Source: Shewanella electrodiphila (GTDB lineage: Bacteria > Pseudomonadota > Gammaproteobacteria > Enterobacterales > Shewanellaceae). From it: a DNA stretch of 64,000 bases. The notes beneath the pieces were generated by a model. That model worked only from the letters and a program-made list of their open reading frames with translations, did not search any database and was not told the DNA's origin. A program made the translations under genes and the position numbers. This document shows positions 1-9,026 of this stretch, one piece after another; position 1 is the stretch's first letter; every line of letters starts with the position of its first letter. The stretch covers positions 124,001-188,000 of the forward strand of contig NZ_JAKIKU010000009.1 of assembly GCF_023283985.1 (NCBI RefSeq), read 5' to 3'.

Positions 1-585
1 ATGTTCCAAAAGAATGCTGATACGGGAGAATTTACCCCAGTGACTTTATTTGGCTTTACTAATAATGAGAATCTATTCTTAAACGATGGTCATTGGGATG
101 CCAGTTATATCCCTATCTCAATGCAAAGAATGCCTTTTTATATTGGAATGCAGCAATCAACGCTAAGCAGTAACACTGAACCTCAACGTGTAATTACGCT
201 TGATATTGACTCCCCAAGAGTGAATGAAGAAACAGGTATTGAGCTATTTCTACCCTATGGTGGTAACAGTGAATATTTAGAAAACATTGCCAATATGTTG
301 GAGTTGCTTCACCAAGGTGTTGATGAAAATAAAATGTTTATCGAAGTCCTTACAAGATATGAGTTATTGGAAGCGGTCACTATCGACGTTGAGTTAAACA
401 ATGCCAGCAAACATCAACTGATCGGCTTTTATTCCATTAACGAAGATATATTGGGTCAATTATCAGCAGAAAAAGTACTGCATCTGCACAAAGAGGGTTA
501 TCTAGAAGCAATATATATGATCATTGCTTCACAAGCCCATATAAGAAAGTTGGTTGAACTTAGAAATAAGCAGCAAACACACTAG
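1..585 (+). CDS. SapC family protein, 5' end outside window
   Basis: The 194 visible residues contain the pattern TLFGFTNNENLFL...WDASYIPISMQRMPFYIG, typical of the SapC family found beside TonB-dependent receptors and tryptophan-halogenase-like genes in marine polysaccharide loci. Family members are usually near 240 residues, so the first part of the gene probably lies upstream; the ATG at position 1 may be internal. The gene precedes the halogenase-like gene by about 130 bp. Despite its name, this family has no membrane segments here and is not evidently a peptide transporter. Its biochemical role is unknown to me. Confidence 0.75.
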   Translation: MFQKNADTGEFTPVTLFGFTNNENLFLNDGHWDASYIPISMQRMPFYIGMQQSTLSSNTEPQRVITLDIDSPRVNEETGIELFLPYGGNSEYLENIANMLELLHQGVDENKMFIEVLTRYELLEAVTIDVELNNASKHQLIGFYSINEDILGQLSAEKVLHLHKEGYLEAIYMIIASQAHIRKLVELRNKQQTH

Positions 586-714
586 TAATTTTCATATTCT
601 TTAAAGCGTTTTAAACAAGTTTATCAAACTGTTTTATATAGATTTTATTTAAAATTTATCATAAGTTAGAAAAACAAATTCCATTAGTACTAATAAATTT
701 TGTAGGCGACTCAC

Positions 715-2202
715 ATGACAAAAAAAATAACCAATGTAGTAATCGCTGGCGGCGGCACTGCAGGGTGGATGGCCGCAGCGGCTTTCTCAAAGTTATTAGG
801 TAAAAATATTAATGTGACGTTAGTTGAATCGGACTTGATCCCCACCGTAGGCGTGGGCGAGGCCACAATACCCACCTTGCATGTGTTTCATGACTTATTA
901 AAAATTAAAGAAGCCGACTTTATGGCGGCTACCAATGCCACGTTTAAGTTAGGTATCTCATTTGAGAATTGGCGAGATGTTAACCAAGACTATATGCATT
1001 CATTTGGCTATATTGGTCAAAGTTGTTGGGCTGCGGGGTTTCAGCATTTTTGGCTTAAAGGCTTTAATCAAGGCGTTGCTAGCGACATCGGCGACTATTG
1101 CCCGGAGCATGTAGCAAGTCGTGTCGGTAAATTTGCAGTGCTACCTAACCAAGATAGAAACCATGCTTTTCATACTGATGCAGGCTTATATGCCCGCTTT
1201 TTAAGAGCCTTTGCTGAAAAGCACGGCGCAAATCGTATCGAAGGAACAATAGCCAAGGTAAATTTGAATAACGAGAATGGCTTTATTGATTCATTAACGT
1301 TAGCTAATGGTGAATGTATTGCTGGTGACTTATTCATTGACTGCACTGGCTTTAAAGGCCTGTTGATTGAAGATGCGCTTCATACTGGTTATGACGACTG
1401 GCGCCACTGGTTACCTTGTGACAGTGCTGTGGCAGTACAAACTAAACAAACAAAACCATTAGTACCCTATACTCGTTCTATTGCGCGAGAGTCAGGTTGG
1501 CAATGGCAAATTCCACTACAAAATAGAATGGGTAACGGATTGGTATTTTGTAGTAAGTACTTAACTGATGATCAAGCCAAAGCCTTGTTAGTGGAAAATA
1601 TTGAAGGTGAACAACTTAATGAACCTCGGGTATTAAAGTTTCGCACCGGTACACGACGCAAGCATTGGAACAAAAATTGTGTGGCTATTGGGTTATCCAG
1701 TGGCTTTATTGAGCCGCTAGAATCAACCAGTATTCATTTGATCCAACAGAGCATAGTAAGATTAATGCAAAATTTACCAACAACAGCCATGGAAAGCGGT
1801 GTTGTTGATGATTTTAATCAGAAAATGCGAGTAGAAATAGAAAATATTCGTGATTTTATTGTACTTCATTACCATGTAACTGAACGTCAAGACAGTGAAT
1901 TTTGGCGTTACTGCAAGCAAATGGATATACCAAAGAGCTTACAAAAACGAATTGATATGTTTAAACAAAGTGGCCAAGTGTATAAAACAGATCAAGAGTT
2001 GTTTGGCGAAGCATCATGGTTACAAGTGATGTTAGGCCAAGGGTTGTTACCTGAACAATATCACCCCATTGTCGATAACATGTCAGATCAAGAATTGGCA
2101 CAATTTTTAGGGACAATTAAACAGTCTATCAAGCGTCGAGTTAATAGCTGGCCTAACCATATTGATTTCATTAATAATTACTGTAAATCTAATATACTGT
2201 AA
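715..2202 (+). CDS. Flavin-dependent tryptophan halogenase-like protein
   Basis: A 495-residue flavoprotein of the tryptophan 7-halogenase (PrnA-like) family. The N-terminal FAD-binding GGGTAGWMAA motif lies near residues 12-21, GVGEATIP near 46-53, and the halogenase-type WxWxIP motif appears as WQWQIP near residue 263. True members use FADH2, chloride or bromide and oxygen to halogenate indoles. Copies in TonB/SapC/glycoside-hydrolase loci of Alteromonadales and Caulobacterales have no established substrate. It is followed 6 bp later by the 2OG-oxygenase-like gene, so the two are probably cotranscribed. The family call is strong; the substrate is unknown. Confidence 0.88.
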   Translation: MTKKITNVVIAGGGTAGWMAAAAFSKLLGKNINVTLVESDLIPTVGVGEATIPTLHVFHDLLKIKEADFMAATNATFKLGISFENWRDVNQDYMHSFGYIGQSCWAAGFQHFWLKGFNQGVASDIGDYCPEHVASRVGKFAVLPNQDRNHAFHTDAGLYARFLRAFAEKHGANRIEGTIAKVNLNNENGFIDSLTLANGECIAGDLFIDCTGFKGLLIEDALHTGYDDWRHWLPCDSAVAVQTKQTKPLVPYTRSIARESGWQWQIPLQNRMGNGLVFCSKYLTDDQAKALLVENIEGEQLNEPRVLKFRTGTRRKHWNKNCVAIGLSSGFIEPLESTSIHLIQQSIVRLMQNLPTTAMESGVVDDFNQKMRVEIENIRDFIVLHYHVTERQDSEFWRYCKQMDIPKSLQKRIDMFKQSGQVYKTDQELFGEASWLQVMLGQGLLPEQYHPIVDNMSDQELAQFLGTIKQSIKRRVNSWPNHIDFINNYCKSNIL

Positions 2203-2208
2203 AGCGCT

Positions 2209-2892
2209 ATGTTCAGTATTAATTCTAATATAAAACCCTGCGTTGAGTATATTGGTAACAGTAGAATACCTATTGTTATTATTGATGATTATATTGCAGA
2301 TATAGCACTTGTTCGTGATGTCATTATTGCTGGCGCATTTTTTACACAGGACAAGCATACTCAATATCCGGGAATAAGATCTGCCATGTCTAAAGCTGAT
2401 GTGGTTTCCTATCTCAAACCTTTGATGCAGCCTTTATATAGCGTTTTTAACTTGCCTCGGGAGCTTACTCCAAGCCCACGTGATAACTACTATTCGTTAC
2501 TGACAACACAGGAAACTGATTTGTCATTAATACAAACCATTCCGCATTTTGATACTTATCAACCAAACCTGATTGCCTGTATTCATTACTTATCTAAATA
2601 TCAACATGGTGGTACAGCATTTTATCGACATAGAAGCAGTGGCTATGAATTTATTAATGAAGGGCGTTTACCTGAATACCAAGCGACAGTAAATACGATA
2701 TCACACAGTGGTTATTGTGGTGAGCATCATCCAGATTTTGAATGTTATAAAGTGATCCCATACCAAGAAAATAGGCTGATTATTTTCCCTGGTCAGTTAC
2801 TGCATTCTAGTCTGGTAATACCAGAATCAGACATCAATACCAATCCAATGACTGGAAGGTTAACAGCCAATCTATTCATTAAATTTAACTAG
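2209..2892 (+). CDS. DUF6445-like / 2OG-Fe(II) oxygenase-like protein
   Basis: A 227-residue protein that I place with the DUF6445 family, which often accompanies tryptophan-halogenase-like genes. Visible elements resemble a double-stranded beta-helix oxygenase: HFDTYQPN near residue 119 (His-x-Asp), GGTAFYRH near 140, and a distal LIIFPGQLLHSS with His near residue 200. These are consistent with 2-oxoglutarate and iron binding but do not prove it. It starts 6 bp after the halogenase-like gene and ends 7 bp before the ThuA gene, which suggests one transcript. Function is unproven. Confidence 0.6.
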   Translation: MFSINSNIKPCVEYIGNSRIPIVIIDDYIADIALVRDVIIAGAFFTQDKHTQYPGIRSAMSKADVVSYLKPLMQPLYSVFNLPRELTPSPRDNYYSLLTTQETDLSLIQTIPHFDTYQPNLIACIHYLSKYQHGGTAFYRHRSSGYEFINEGRLPEYQATVNTISHSGYCGEHHPDFECYKVIPYQENRLIIFPGQLLHSSLVIPESDINTNPMTGRLTANLFIKFN

Positions 2893-2899
2893 GATACTA

Positions 2900-3760
2900 A
2901 TGATAATGAATAAGTTTTTTAAGCGCGAAGTACCTCAATCCAATTTGACCATTAGTCATTTGTTGTTTGTTTTTTTGCTTGTCGTCTTTTGTCTGCCTAT
3001 TAATAAATCAGCTCATGCAACGAGCTTTGACTCTCTGCCTGACAAACAATTCAACGTACTGTTGTTTACTAAAACAAATGGCTGGCATCATAAGTCAATT
3101 CCAGCAGGTGTTACGGCATTAGAACTGCTAGCAGACAAACATTATTTTAATTTGATTTGGCATGAAGAAAGCCATTACTTTAACGACGAATATCTCAGCA
3201 ATGTTGATGTAGTGGTATTTCTGTCGACGACAGGTGATATTCTGTCTAATGAGCAACAACAAGCGTTGAAACGCTATATACAGTCGGGCAAAGGGTTTGT
3301 CGGTATTCACAGTGCATCTGATACAGAATACGACTGGCAATGGTATCAACAACTCGTTGGGCATACTTTCGTTATACACCCGGTGGTGCAAACAGCTAGG
3401 CTGTCTAAAGTGTCTAGTGAATTTCCTGGTCTAGAGTCAATGCCTGAAAAGATGCTGTGGACTGACGAATGGTATGAGTTTGGTGAAGCTAATTCAACGG
3501 GGCTGAATTATCTTTTGACTGTCGATGAAACCAGTTATAACCCTAACGCTGATTGGGGCACTAAGCAGGGCAAAGGTATGGGAAGCTTTCATCCCATTGC
3601 TTGGTACCAGAACTATGATGGCGGCCGCTCATTTTATACATCACTAGGTCACATCAAACCTGTTTATCAAAATGACCTGTTCTTAGCTCATTTATATGGC
3701 GGAATATATTGGGCTGCAACTGGAAAAGGTATTGACACCACTATTAAGACATTAGATTAA
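2900..3760 (+). CDS. Secreted ThuA-domain protein
   Basis: A 286-residue protein with an N-terminal hydrophobic export signal (about residues 20-40, ending near SAHA) and a ThuA-like, class I glutamine-amidotransferase-type fold. Markers are FNVLLFTKTNGWHH near residue 50, VDVVVFLSTTG, GKGFVGIHSASDTEYDW near 130, and a late GRSFYTSLGH. ThuA-like proteins occur in sugar and trehalose utilisation loci, and many secreted ones are of unknown activity. The ATG follows AGGA by about 5 bp and lies 7 bp after the preceding gene. Its 3' end overlaps the convergent SMP-30 gene by 4 bp. Confidence 0.8.
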   Translation: MIMNKFFKREVPQSNLTISHLLFVFLLVVFCLPINKSAHATSFDSLPDKQFNVLLFTKTNGWHHKSIPAGVTALELLADKHYFNLIWHEESHYFNDEYLSNVDVVVFLSTTGDILSNEQQQALKRYIQSGKGFVGIHSASDTEYDWQWYQQLVGHTFVIHPVVQTARLSKVSSEFPGLESMPEKMLWTDEWYEFGEANSTGLNYLLTVDETSYNPNADWGTKQGKGMGSFHPIAWYQNYDGGRSFYTSLGHIKPVYQNDLFLAHLYGGIYWAATGKGIDTTIKTLD

Positions 3761-4767
3761 TTTGAATGAGTTGGAGTTATACCTGGGATATTAGATCTAA
3801 AGGTAAATAAACCATTGCCAGTAGTGACTAGAATGGTTTTTAAGTCTTGTCCACCAAAAGCCAAGTTAGTAATTTTAGGGGCGATATAAACGCTTTGAAG
3901 TAATTCGCCCTGTGGGTTATAAACATATAAATTACCTTCATTATGACTGGCTGCATAGATGTTTCCTGCGCAATCCACATTAATTCCATCCGGTGTATCA
4001 ATGTTTATTTTGAACAACAACTCCCCAAGCTCATTATTTTTGGTAAGTTGATGTGCAAATATTTGATGACTGTAATCTCCGATGTATATGGTTTTATTGT
4101 CAGAAGACAAGCTAATCCCATTGGGTTTAATGAACTTTGTTGATAGTAAAGTAACTTTATTATCTTCACTGACTTTGTACACGCCAGTGAAGGGGGTTTG
4201 TTGTGGTCGTTCACTTAGTTGCCAGTCGGGATCGGTAAAGAATAATTCTCCTGAAGGATGCTTGATAAGGTCATTGGGAGAATTAAATTTTGCACTGTTA
4301 TAGTCATTAACCATTAACATTCGTTCTTTGGTCGTTAGTGAAAATGTATTCACTGAACGCGTATCATGATTCATGCTGATTAACTGTTTATTCTCAGCTA
4401 GTAGTCCATTGGTACCGCTATTTTCAATAAAAAGTTCAATACCGTCTTGCTCGCTCCATGAATAAATAGTGGCTTCTGGTCCATTTGTTTGAGGGCTATT
4501 AAAATCCATTTCTGAAAAATAAAATTTACCTGTCAACCTAGACCAAGTTGGCCCTTCTAAGAATTTTAGCTCAGAAGTAATTAACAGGGGTGATAAGTCA
4601 CTTGCAAGAGGCAGTATGTTTTTAGGACAACTTTCTATTATTTCAGGGATTGTATCTTTTATATCCATACTGTGTAGCTTATCAACTGCTATGGAATGTG
4701 ATGAAAAAGCTGCCAATACTCCAAATGTAAAAAATCTTTTTATCATTATATTACTTATTGTATTCAT
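3757..4767 (-). CDS. SMP-30/gluconolactonase/LRE family protein
   Basis: A 336-residue beta-propeller lactonase-like protein with an N-terminal signal (FFTFGVLAAFSSHSIA). Family motifs are EGPTWSRLTGKFYFSEMD near residue 71, SPNDLIKHPSGELFFTDPDW near 163, KPNGISLSSDNKTIYIGDY near 213 and DGINVDCAGNIYAA near 260. The acidic and asparagine residues in these motifs normally bind the catalytic calcium or zinc. Family members hydrolyse aldonolactones. Beside two xylanases, a sugar-acid lactone such as xylonolactone is a reasonable but unproven substrate. The gene is convergent with the ThuA gene. An internal ATG seven codons downstream could also be the start. Confidence 0.82.
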   Translation of the reverse strand: MNTISNIMIKRFFTFGVLAAFSSHSIAVDKLHSMDIKDTIPEIIESCPKNILPLASDLSPLLITSELKFLEGPTWSRLTGKFYFSEMDFNSPQTNGPEATIYSWSEQDGIELFIENSGTNGLLAENKQLISMNHDTRSVNTFSLTTKERMLMVNDYNSAKFNSPNDLIKHPSGELFFTDPDWQLSERPQQTPFTGVYKVSEDNKVTLLSTKFIKPNGISLSSDNKTIYIGDYSHQIFAHQLTKNNELGELLFKINIDTPDGINVDCAGNIYAASHNEGNLYVYNPQGELLQSVYIAPKITNLAFGGQDLKTILVTTGNGLFTFRSNIPGITPTHSN

Positions 4768-4882
4768 TATAAAAATGTCTCTGTGAGTATTGTCATTAAT
4801 GCAATTTCTTGGATCTGTTTGAGCAATAAAGTTAACGACCTAGAACAGCGTTGCAACACCAAGTTAACAAACATAAATGCAG

Positions 4883-4897
4883 TAGTCAAATTGACTA
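4883..4897. promoter_or_regulatory. Perfect palindrome upstream of first xylanase gene
   Basis: TAGTCAAATTGACTA is a 7-1-7 perfect inverted repeat about 55 bp before the xylanase ATG, in the divergent gap between the lactonase-like gene and the xylanase gene. Its position suits an operator. No regulator gene is present in the locus and I did not find the same palindrome before the second xylanase. Confidence 0.4.
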
Positions 4898-4952
4898 TTA
4901 GTTAAGGATCCTAATAAGATGGTTAACACTATTTTATACAAAGGATGTAAGA

Positions 4953-6155
4953 ATGAGACAAATCTTAAAAACGTTATTTTTAAAACATCAGGGCTTAAAA
5001 CAATTGGTGGCAATGTTAGGTGTCACAATATTTCCGATAATGTTTTCAGCTCATAGCTCAGCAGAAGAAAAGGCAACGTTAAATGACTCAAATAATAAAA
5101 ATATTTTACAGCAACATTTTAAAAATGATTTTAAAATTGGTGTCGCTGTAAATTATGAAATAGTCTCAGGGCTTGATCCCGTTAGTGCAAAAATTATCAC
5201 CAAACAGTTCAATACCATCACCGTTGAAAATGCCATGAAGGCAGAAATCGTTAACCCACTTCCAGATCAATTCAACTTTACGGCAGCGGATCAATTTATT
5301 GATTTTGGTAAAAATAACGATATGTTCGTCGTTGGGCATACGCTTGTGTGGCATAACCAAACCCCTGATTGGTTTTTCAAACAAAAAAATGGTGAACAAA
5401 ATTCTCCAGAACAACAAATTGAACGTATGGAGCAACACATTAAGTTAGTTGCAGGAAGGTATCGTGGCAGAGTGGATGCTTGGGATGTTCTCAACGAAGT
5501 CATTGGTGATGATGGCAACTATCGTCAAACCGTGTGGACTAGTGTCATCGGCAATGGTGATGAAGTGGCAAAAGCCGCTTTTACCTTTGCCGCCAAGTAT
5601 GCGCCCAATACTGAACTTTACTATAACGATTTTAATGCCTGGAAACCGGCCAAGCGTGATGGCATTGTTAAAATGATTAAAATGCTCCAACGTGAGGGCA
5701 TTAAGATCGATGGAATAGGGATTCAAGCCCATTGGGGGCTCAACTTTCCTAAACGTCATCTCATCGAAGACGCAATAGATGTATACGCAGCATTGGGGGT
5801 GAAGGTGATGATAACTGAACTCGATATTGATGTGTTGCCATTTACCAAAGAAGGGCAAGTTATTGGGCAAGGGTTTATGCACCCGCAGTTTCAAGAGCAA
5901 GAATTTAAAACTTACTTAGATCCATATTCAGATCATTTACCCGCTGACATTGAAGCAAAATTAGCAGCACGATATACAGAGCTATTTGATATATTCAAAG
6001 CAAAGCGTGAAAAGATCGATAGAGTCACATTTTGGGGATTACATGATGGAATGTCGTGGAAAAATGACTATCCAATTCCGAACCGCACCAATTATCCGCT
6101 GCTATGGGATAGAAAACACCAACCTAAGCCTGCATTAAATGCACTGTTTAACTAG
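4953..6155 (+). CDS. GH10 endo-1,4-beta-xylanase, secreted
   Basis: A 400-residue glycoside hydrolase family 10 enzyme. An export signal (VAMLGVTIFPIMFSAHSSA) ends near residue 37. The GH10 landmarks are in order: TVENAMKAE, the substrate-binding VGHTLVWHNQTPDWFF, the acid/base glutamate in WDVLNE (Glu182), IGIQAHWGL, and the nucleophile in MITELDID (Glu289), then FWGLHDGMSWKNDYP near the end. It cleaves internal xylan linkages outside the cytoplasm. No carbohydrate-binding module is visible. The closest relative in the window is the GH10 gene 560 bp downstream. Confidence 0.95.
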   Translation: MRQILKTLFLKHQGLKQLVAMLGVTIFPIMFSAHSSAEEKATLNDSNNKNILQQHFKNDFKIGVAVNYEIVSGLDPVSAKIITKQFNTITVENAMKAEIVNPLPDQFNFTAADQFIDFGKNNDMFVVGHTLVWHNQTPDWFFKQKNGEQNSPEQQIERMEQHIKLVAGRYRGRVDAWDVLNEVIGDDGNYRQTVWTSVIGNGDEVAKAAFTFAAKYAPNTELYYNDFNAWKPAKRDGIVKMIKMLQREGIKIDGIGIQAHWGLNFPKRHLIEDAIDVYAALGVKVMITELDIDVLPFTKEGQVIGQGFMHPQFQEQEFKTYLDPYSDHLPADIEAKLAARYTELFDIFKAKREKIDRVTFWGLHDGMSWKNDYPIPNRTNYPLLWDRKHQPKPALNALFN

Positions 6156-6713
6156 ACATTCGATTTCAAGCTGAATGCTTAGCGCCGCTGATAGACATTG
6201 TTGTTATTTCATATTCCTGATCTTAATGGTTGATAAACCTTATAGCCATTTGGTACTGGCTTTAACGGCTAATGGTGATAACGACTGTAATTATTCGTTT
6301 GATGGTGAAGTTAAATCGTCAGTGAATATAAAATTATTGTTACATAAATGTTTTATTAAGCAGCCAAATAGTCTATTTTAGAATAGCTTGTTGTCCAAAA
6401 GACTATTTGATGGTTTCTCATTAAAACCTAGCAGTATAGGAATAATCATAATGAGTGCTTTGGACTTGATTTACAAAAAGGGGAGACCAACTGAAAACTT
6501 TACTCATCAGTTAGGCATTTCTAACCTTGGTATTAGCAGGCTATTAGTTGCAGGCATAATTGAGAGCCTGTAATTAAAGCCAATATTTATTCGGATGAGA
6601 GACTGTCAGTCACTAATTAGATCCGATTAAACGACAACTATAAACCTTGTTTGGTCGATGTATTGCATTAATATTCGGCCAGATTACTTACAAATAGCTG
6701 GACATGGAAAGTA
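6156..6713. other. Gap between the two xylanase genes
   Basis: These 558 bp contain only two short open frames (68 and 61 codons) with no recognisable protein and no convincing ribosome binding site. I see no transposase remnant and no clear terminator. It probably holds the promoter of the second xylanase, but no specific element stands out. Confidence 0.4.
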
Positions 6714-7880
6714 ATGAAAATAATTAATAAATTCAATAAATCGTTAATTGCAGGTTGTGCCACGGTAGTTTTAGGGCTGTCAGGCTGTAATAGTGGCCAA
6801 GGTGTCACTCAGCAAGCAAAACCTGAAGCACCAGCAACATTGACTCAAGATATTATTTTAAAAAATCAATTTGCTGAAAACTTTAAAATGGGTACAGCAA
6901 TCAGTAAATCTCAAGTATTGAACCCTACCGATCCAGAGCTATTGTTAGCGGCTAAACACTTCAATACCTTCACGCCTGAAAATTCGATGAAATGGGAGTC
7001 AGTGAATCCGCTACCTAATGAATATCAATTTGACGTTGCTGATGCATTAGTAAACTTTGCTATGAACAACAATCAACAATTGGTTGGGCACACTCTTGTT
7101 TGGCACTCGCAAACGCCAGATTGGGTGTTCGAAGATGATGCTGGAACCCCTATAAATCGTGAGCAACTATTAAAGGTTATGGAAACACATATTAAAACTG
7201 TTGCCGGGCGTTATGCTGATCAAATATTTGCTTGGGATGTAGTGAATGAGGCGCTTAATGAAGATGGCAGTTTGCGTGAATCAAAATGGCAGCAAATTAT
7301 TGGTGATGACTTTATTGAACAAGCCTTTATATATGCACATCAATCGGCGCCTAATGCCAAACTATATTACAACGATTACAACATGTTTAAACCTGAGAAA
7401 AGAGCAGGTGCAATTAAGTTGATAAATCGCCTTAAACAAAAAGGCATTCAAATTGATGGTGTTGGCATGCAAGCGCATTATTCACTAGATTATCCTGACT
7501 TCAATCAAGTTGAAGATTCAATTGTTGCGTTTGCAGCAGCAGGCGTTGATGTCATGGTCACAGAGCTTGATATTTCAGTATTGCCATTTCCTGAAAACTT
7601 AGCTGCAGGCGCCGACATCTCATTAGATGTCGCACTGCAACAACAATATAACCCGTACGCTGCAGGTTTACCTATTGAAGTAGAACAGCAATTAGCATCC
7701 CGCTATCAAAACTTGTTTGCTCTCTATAAAAAACACAGCGACAGCATAGGTCGTATTACGTTTTGGGGCGTGAGTGACAAGCAAACTTGGCGCAATGGTT
7801 GGCCAATGGAGGGGCGAACAGATTATCCGTTACTCATTGATAGAGATATGAAGTTAAAAGCTTTCGTGAATTCTTTATAA
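6714..7880 (+). CDS. GH10 endo-1,4-beta-xylanase, lipoprotein
   Basis: A 388-residue GH10 xylanase with a lipoprotein signal: the lipobox LSGC near residues 22-25 predicts a lipid-anchored N-terminal cysteine, followed by a short Gln/Pro/Ala-rich linker. Catalytic residues are the acid/base Glu179 in WDVVNEA and the nucleophile Glu284 in MVTELDIS. The VGHTLVWHSQTPDWVF and FWGVSDKQTWRNGWP motifs are present. A cell-anchored xylanase next to a soluble exported one suggests division of labour: the soluble enzyme cuts polymer and the anchored one trims oligomers at the surface. That split is inference. The start follows GGAAAG by 3 bp. Confidence 0.95.
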   Translation: MKIINKFNKSLIAGCATVVLGLSGCNSGQGVTQQAKPEAPATLTQDIILKNQFAENFKMGTAISKSQVLNPTDPELLLAAKHFNTFTPENSMKWESVNPLPNEYQFDVADALVNFAMNNNQQLVGHTLVWHSQTPDWVFEDDAGTPINREQLLKVMETHIKTVAGRYADQIFAWDVVNEALNEDGSLRESKWQQIIGDDFIEQAFIYAHQSAPNAKLYYNDYNMFKPEKRAGAIKLINRLKQKGIQIDGVGMQAHYSLDYPDFNQVEDSIVAFAAAGVDVMVTELDISVLPFPENLAAGADISLDVALQQQYNPYAAGLPIEVEQQLASRYQNLFALYKKHSDSIGRITFWGVSDKQTWRNGWPMEGRTDYPLLIDRDMKLKAFVNSL

Positions 7881-7896
7881 GTTTTATACAAACGAC

Positions 7897-7937
7897 AAAA
7901 CAGCCACTCTTTGAACAATCACTGAGTGGTTTTTTTT
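7897..7937 (+). terminator. Rho-independent terminator after second xylanase
   Basis: An inverted repeat (CCACTC...GAGTGG) is followed by a run of eight T, 17 bp after the xylanase stop. It marks the right end of the xylan locus; the decayed ISAs1 sequence starts immediately after it. Confidence 0.75.
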
Positions 7938-7947
7938 ATATTTAAAG

Positions 7948-8690
7948 GTGGTTGATGACACTATCGATCGTATTGTTTTTAGAATAGATCCTGAGCAGCT
8001 TAGAGACTGCATTATCAGTTGGATGAAAGCTGTACAGCAGTCAACTAATGGTAAGGTTATCGCCATCGATGGAAAAACCTTTCGAGGTTCATATGATCAA
8101 AATTCTCGACAATAAACCATTCACATGGTTAATGTTTTCTCTTGTGCAAATAAGCTCGTTCTTGGCCAAGTAAAAACAGCCGCTAAAAGCAATGAAATTA
8201 GTGCGATACCTAATAAAATTGTTAGTAATGGCAGTGACTATCTATTAGCGGTTAAAAGTAATCATGGTACGCTACACTACACAATGAAGTTATAACGGCC
8301 TTCTAAGATATCAAGAGCAGCCCATAAGATGGGCTAATCGTTGCGAAAAATTTATGACGGCAGGAAGCGAGGGCTTAATATGTGAAAAATGCTATGGACA
8401 CCTTACCTGGGGAAGAAAATTGGCCGAAGTTAACCACATTGGGCATGTGCCTAATCTATCGCCAGAAAAGGGTAAAGAATCACAGCTAAATTATCGGTAT
8501 TACATAAGTTCAACCCAACTCGGTGAGCAAGGGTTTGCAGAGTCATTACGTGTGCACTGGGGAGTTGAGTCATCAAAAGGAAGCATTCCAGCAAAGCAAA
8601 AGAGAGATTGGATGAAAACATCTTACCTCGAAGCAATACTCATAGTATGTCTAAATGATACGCGGGGTGAATTTTAAGTACTCATGCGGA
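7948..8690 (+). pseudogene. ISAs1-family transposase remnant, copy 1
   Basis: Translation gives fragments of an ISAs1-type (H-repeat-associated) DDE transposase: VDDTIDRIVFRIDPEQL, then GKVIAIDGKTFRGSYD, VLGQV, SDYLLAVKSNHGTLH, and near 8535 LRVHWGVE, the C-terminal E region. It lacks the N-terminal domain, has a stop within the NSRQ segment (about 8113) and further frameshifts, and has an internal deletion after HWGVE compared with copy 2. The sequence around 8670-8690 (TTTTAAG.ACTCATGCGG) recurs at the end of copy 2 and may be the right terminal repeat. It cannot encode an active transposase. Confidence 0.85.
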
Positions 8691-9026
8691 TGCTCTACAT
8701 ATTTAGTAATACGATAATGACACTCATGAATTTGCAGAAACCCTGTCGCTTGGACGTTTTATTTAACAATTTTATATTAAACAGTTGTCTTAGGTGTTGG
8801 CTTAAGACAATTATAGTGATAATTTTTAGACTTGTGATTAGTTTATATTTGGCGACTTAATCTGATAATAACAAGGTACTTTTTATGCCGATATTAAAAA
8901 ATACAATTATAGCAAAGTTGAAATGAAAATATTTGCAATCAATGTTAAAATTATTTTAAGCTCGAGATAATATACGTAACAAAAGCTGTATTTAAATATA
9001 AAAATTTACTTTTAGGGAAGTTTAAC
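8691..9026. promoter_or_regulatory. AT-rich leader of the NACHT gene
   Basis: These 336 bp are strongly AT-rich and carry no open frame I would call a gene. They presumably contain the promoter of the downstream STAND gene. AGGGAAG at 9014-9020 is a good ribosome binding site for the TTG start at 9027. No clear -35/-10 pair or operator is defined. Confidence 0.45.

Noticed and set aside
1..585. SapC as part of a peptide ABC transporter
   Set aside because: No membrane segments; the sequence belongs to the unrelated SapC-like family found in TonB/halogenase loci.
6175..6573. Two small proteins between the xylanase genes
   Set aside because: No ribosome binding site, no similarity to known families and low-complexity coding potential.
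7900..8700. Left attachment site matching the tRNA-Val 3' end
   Set aside because: I looked for the tRNA-Val 3' sequence (GGATTCGAACCACC) near the left side of the island and found no copy there.
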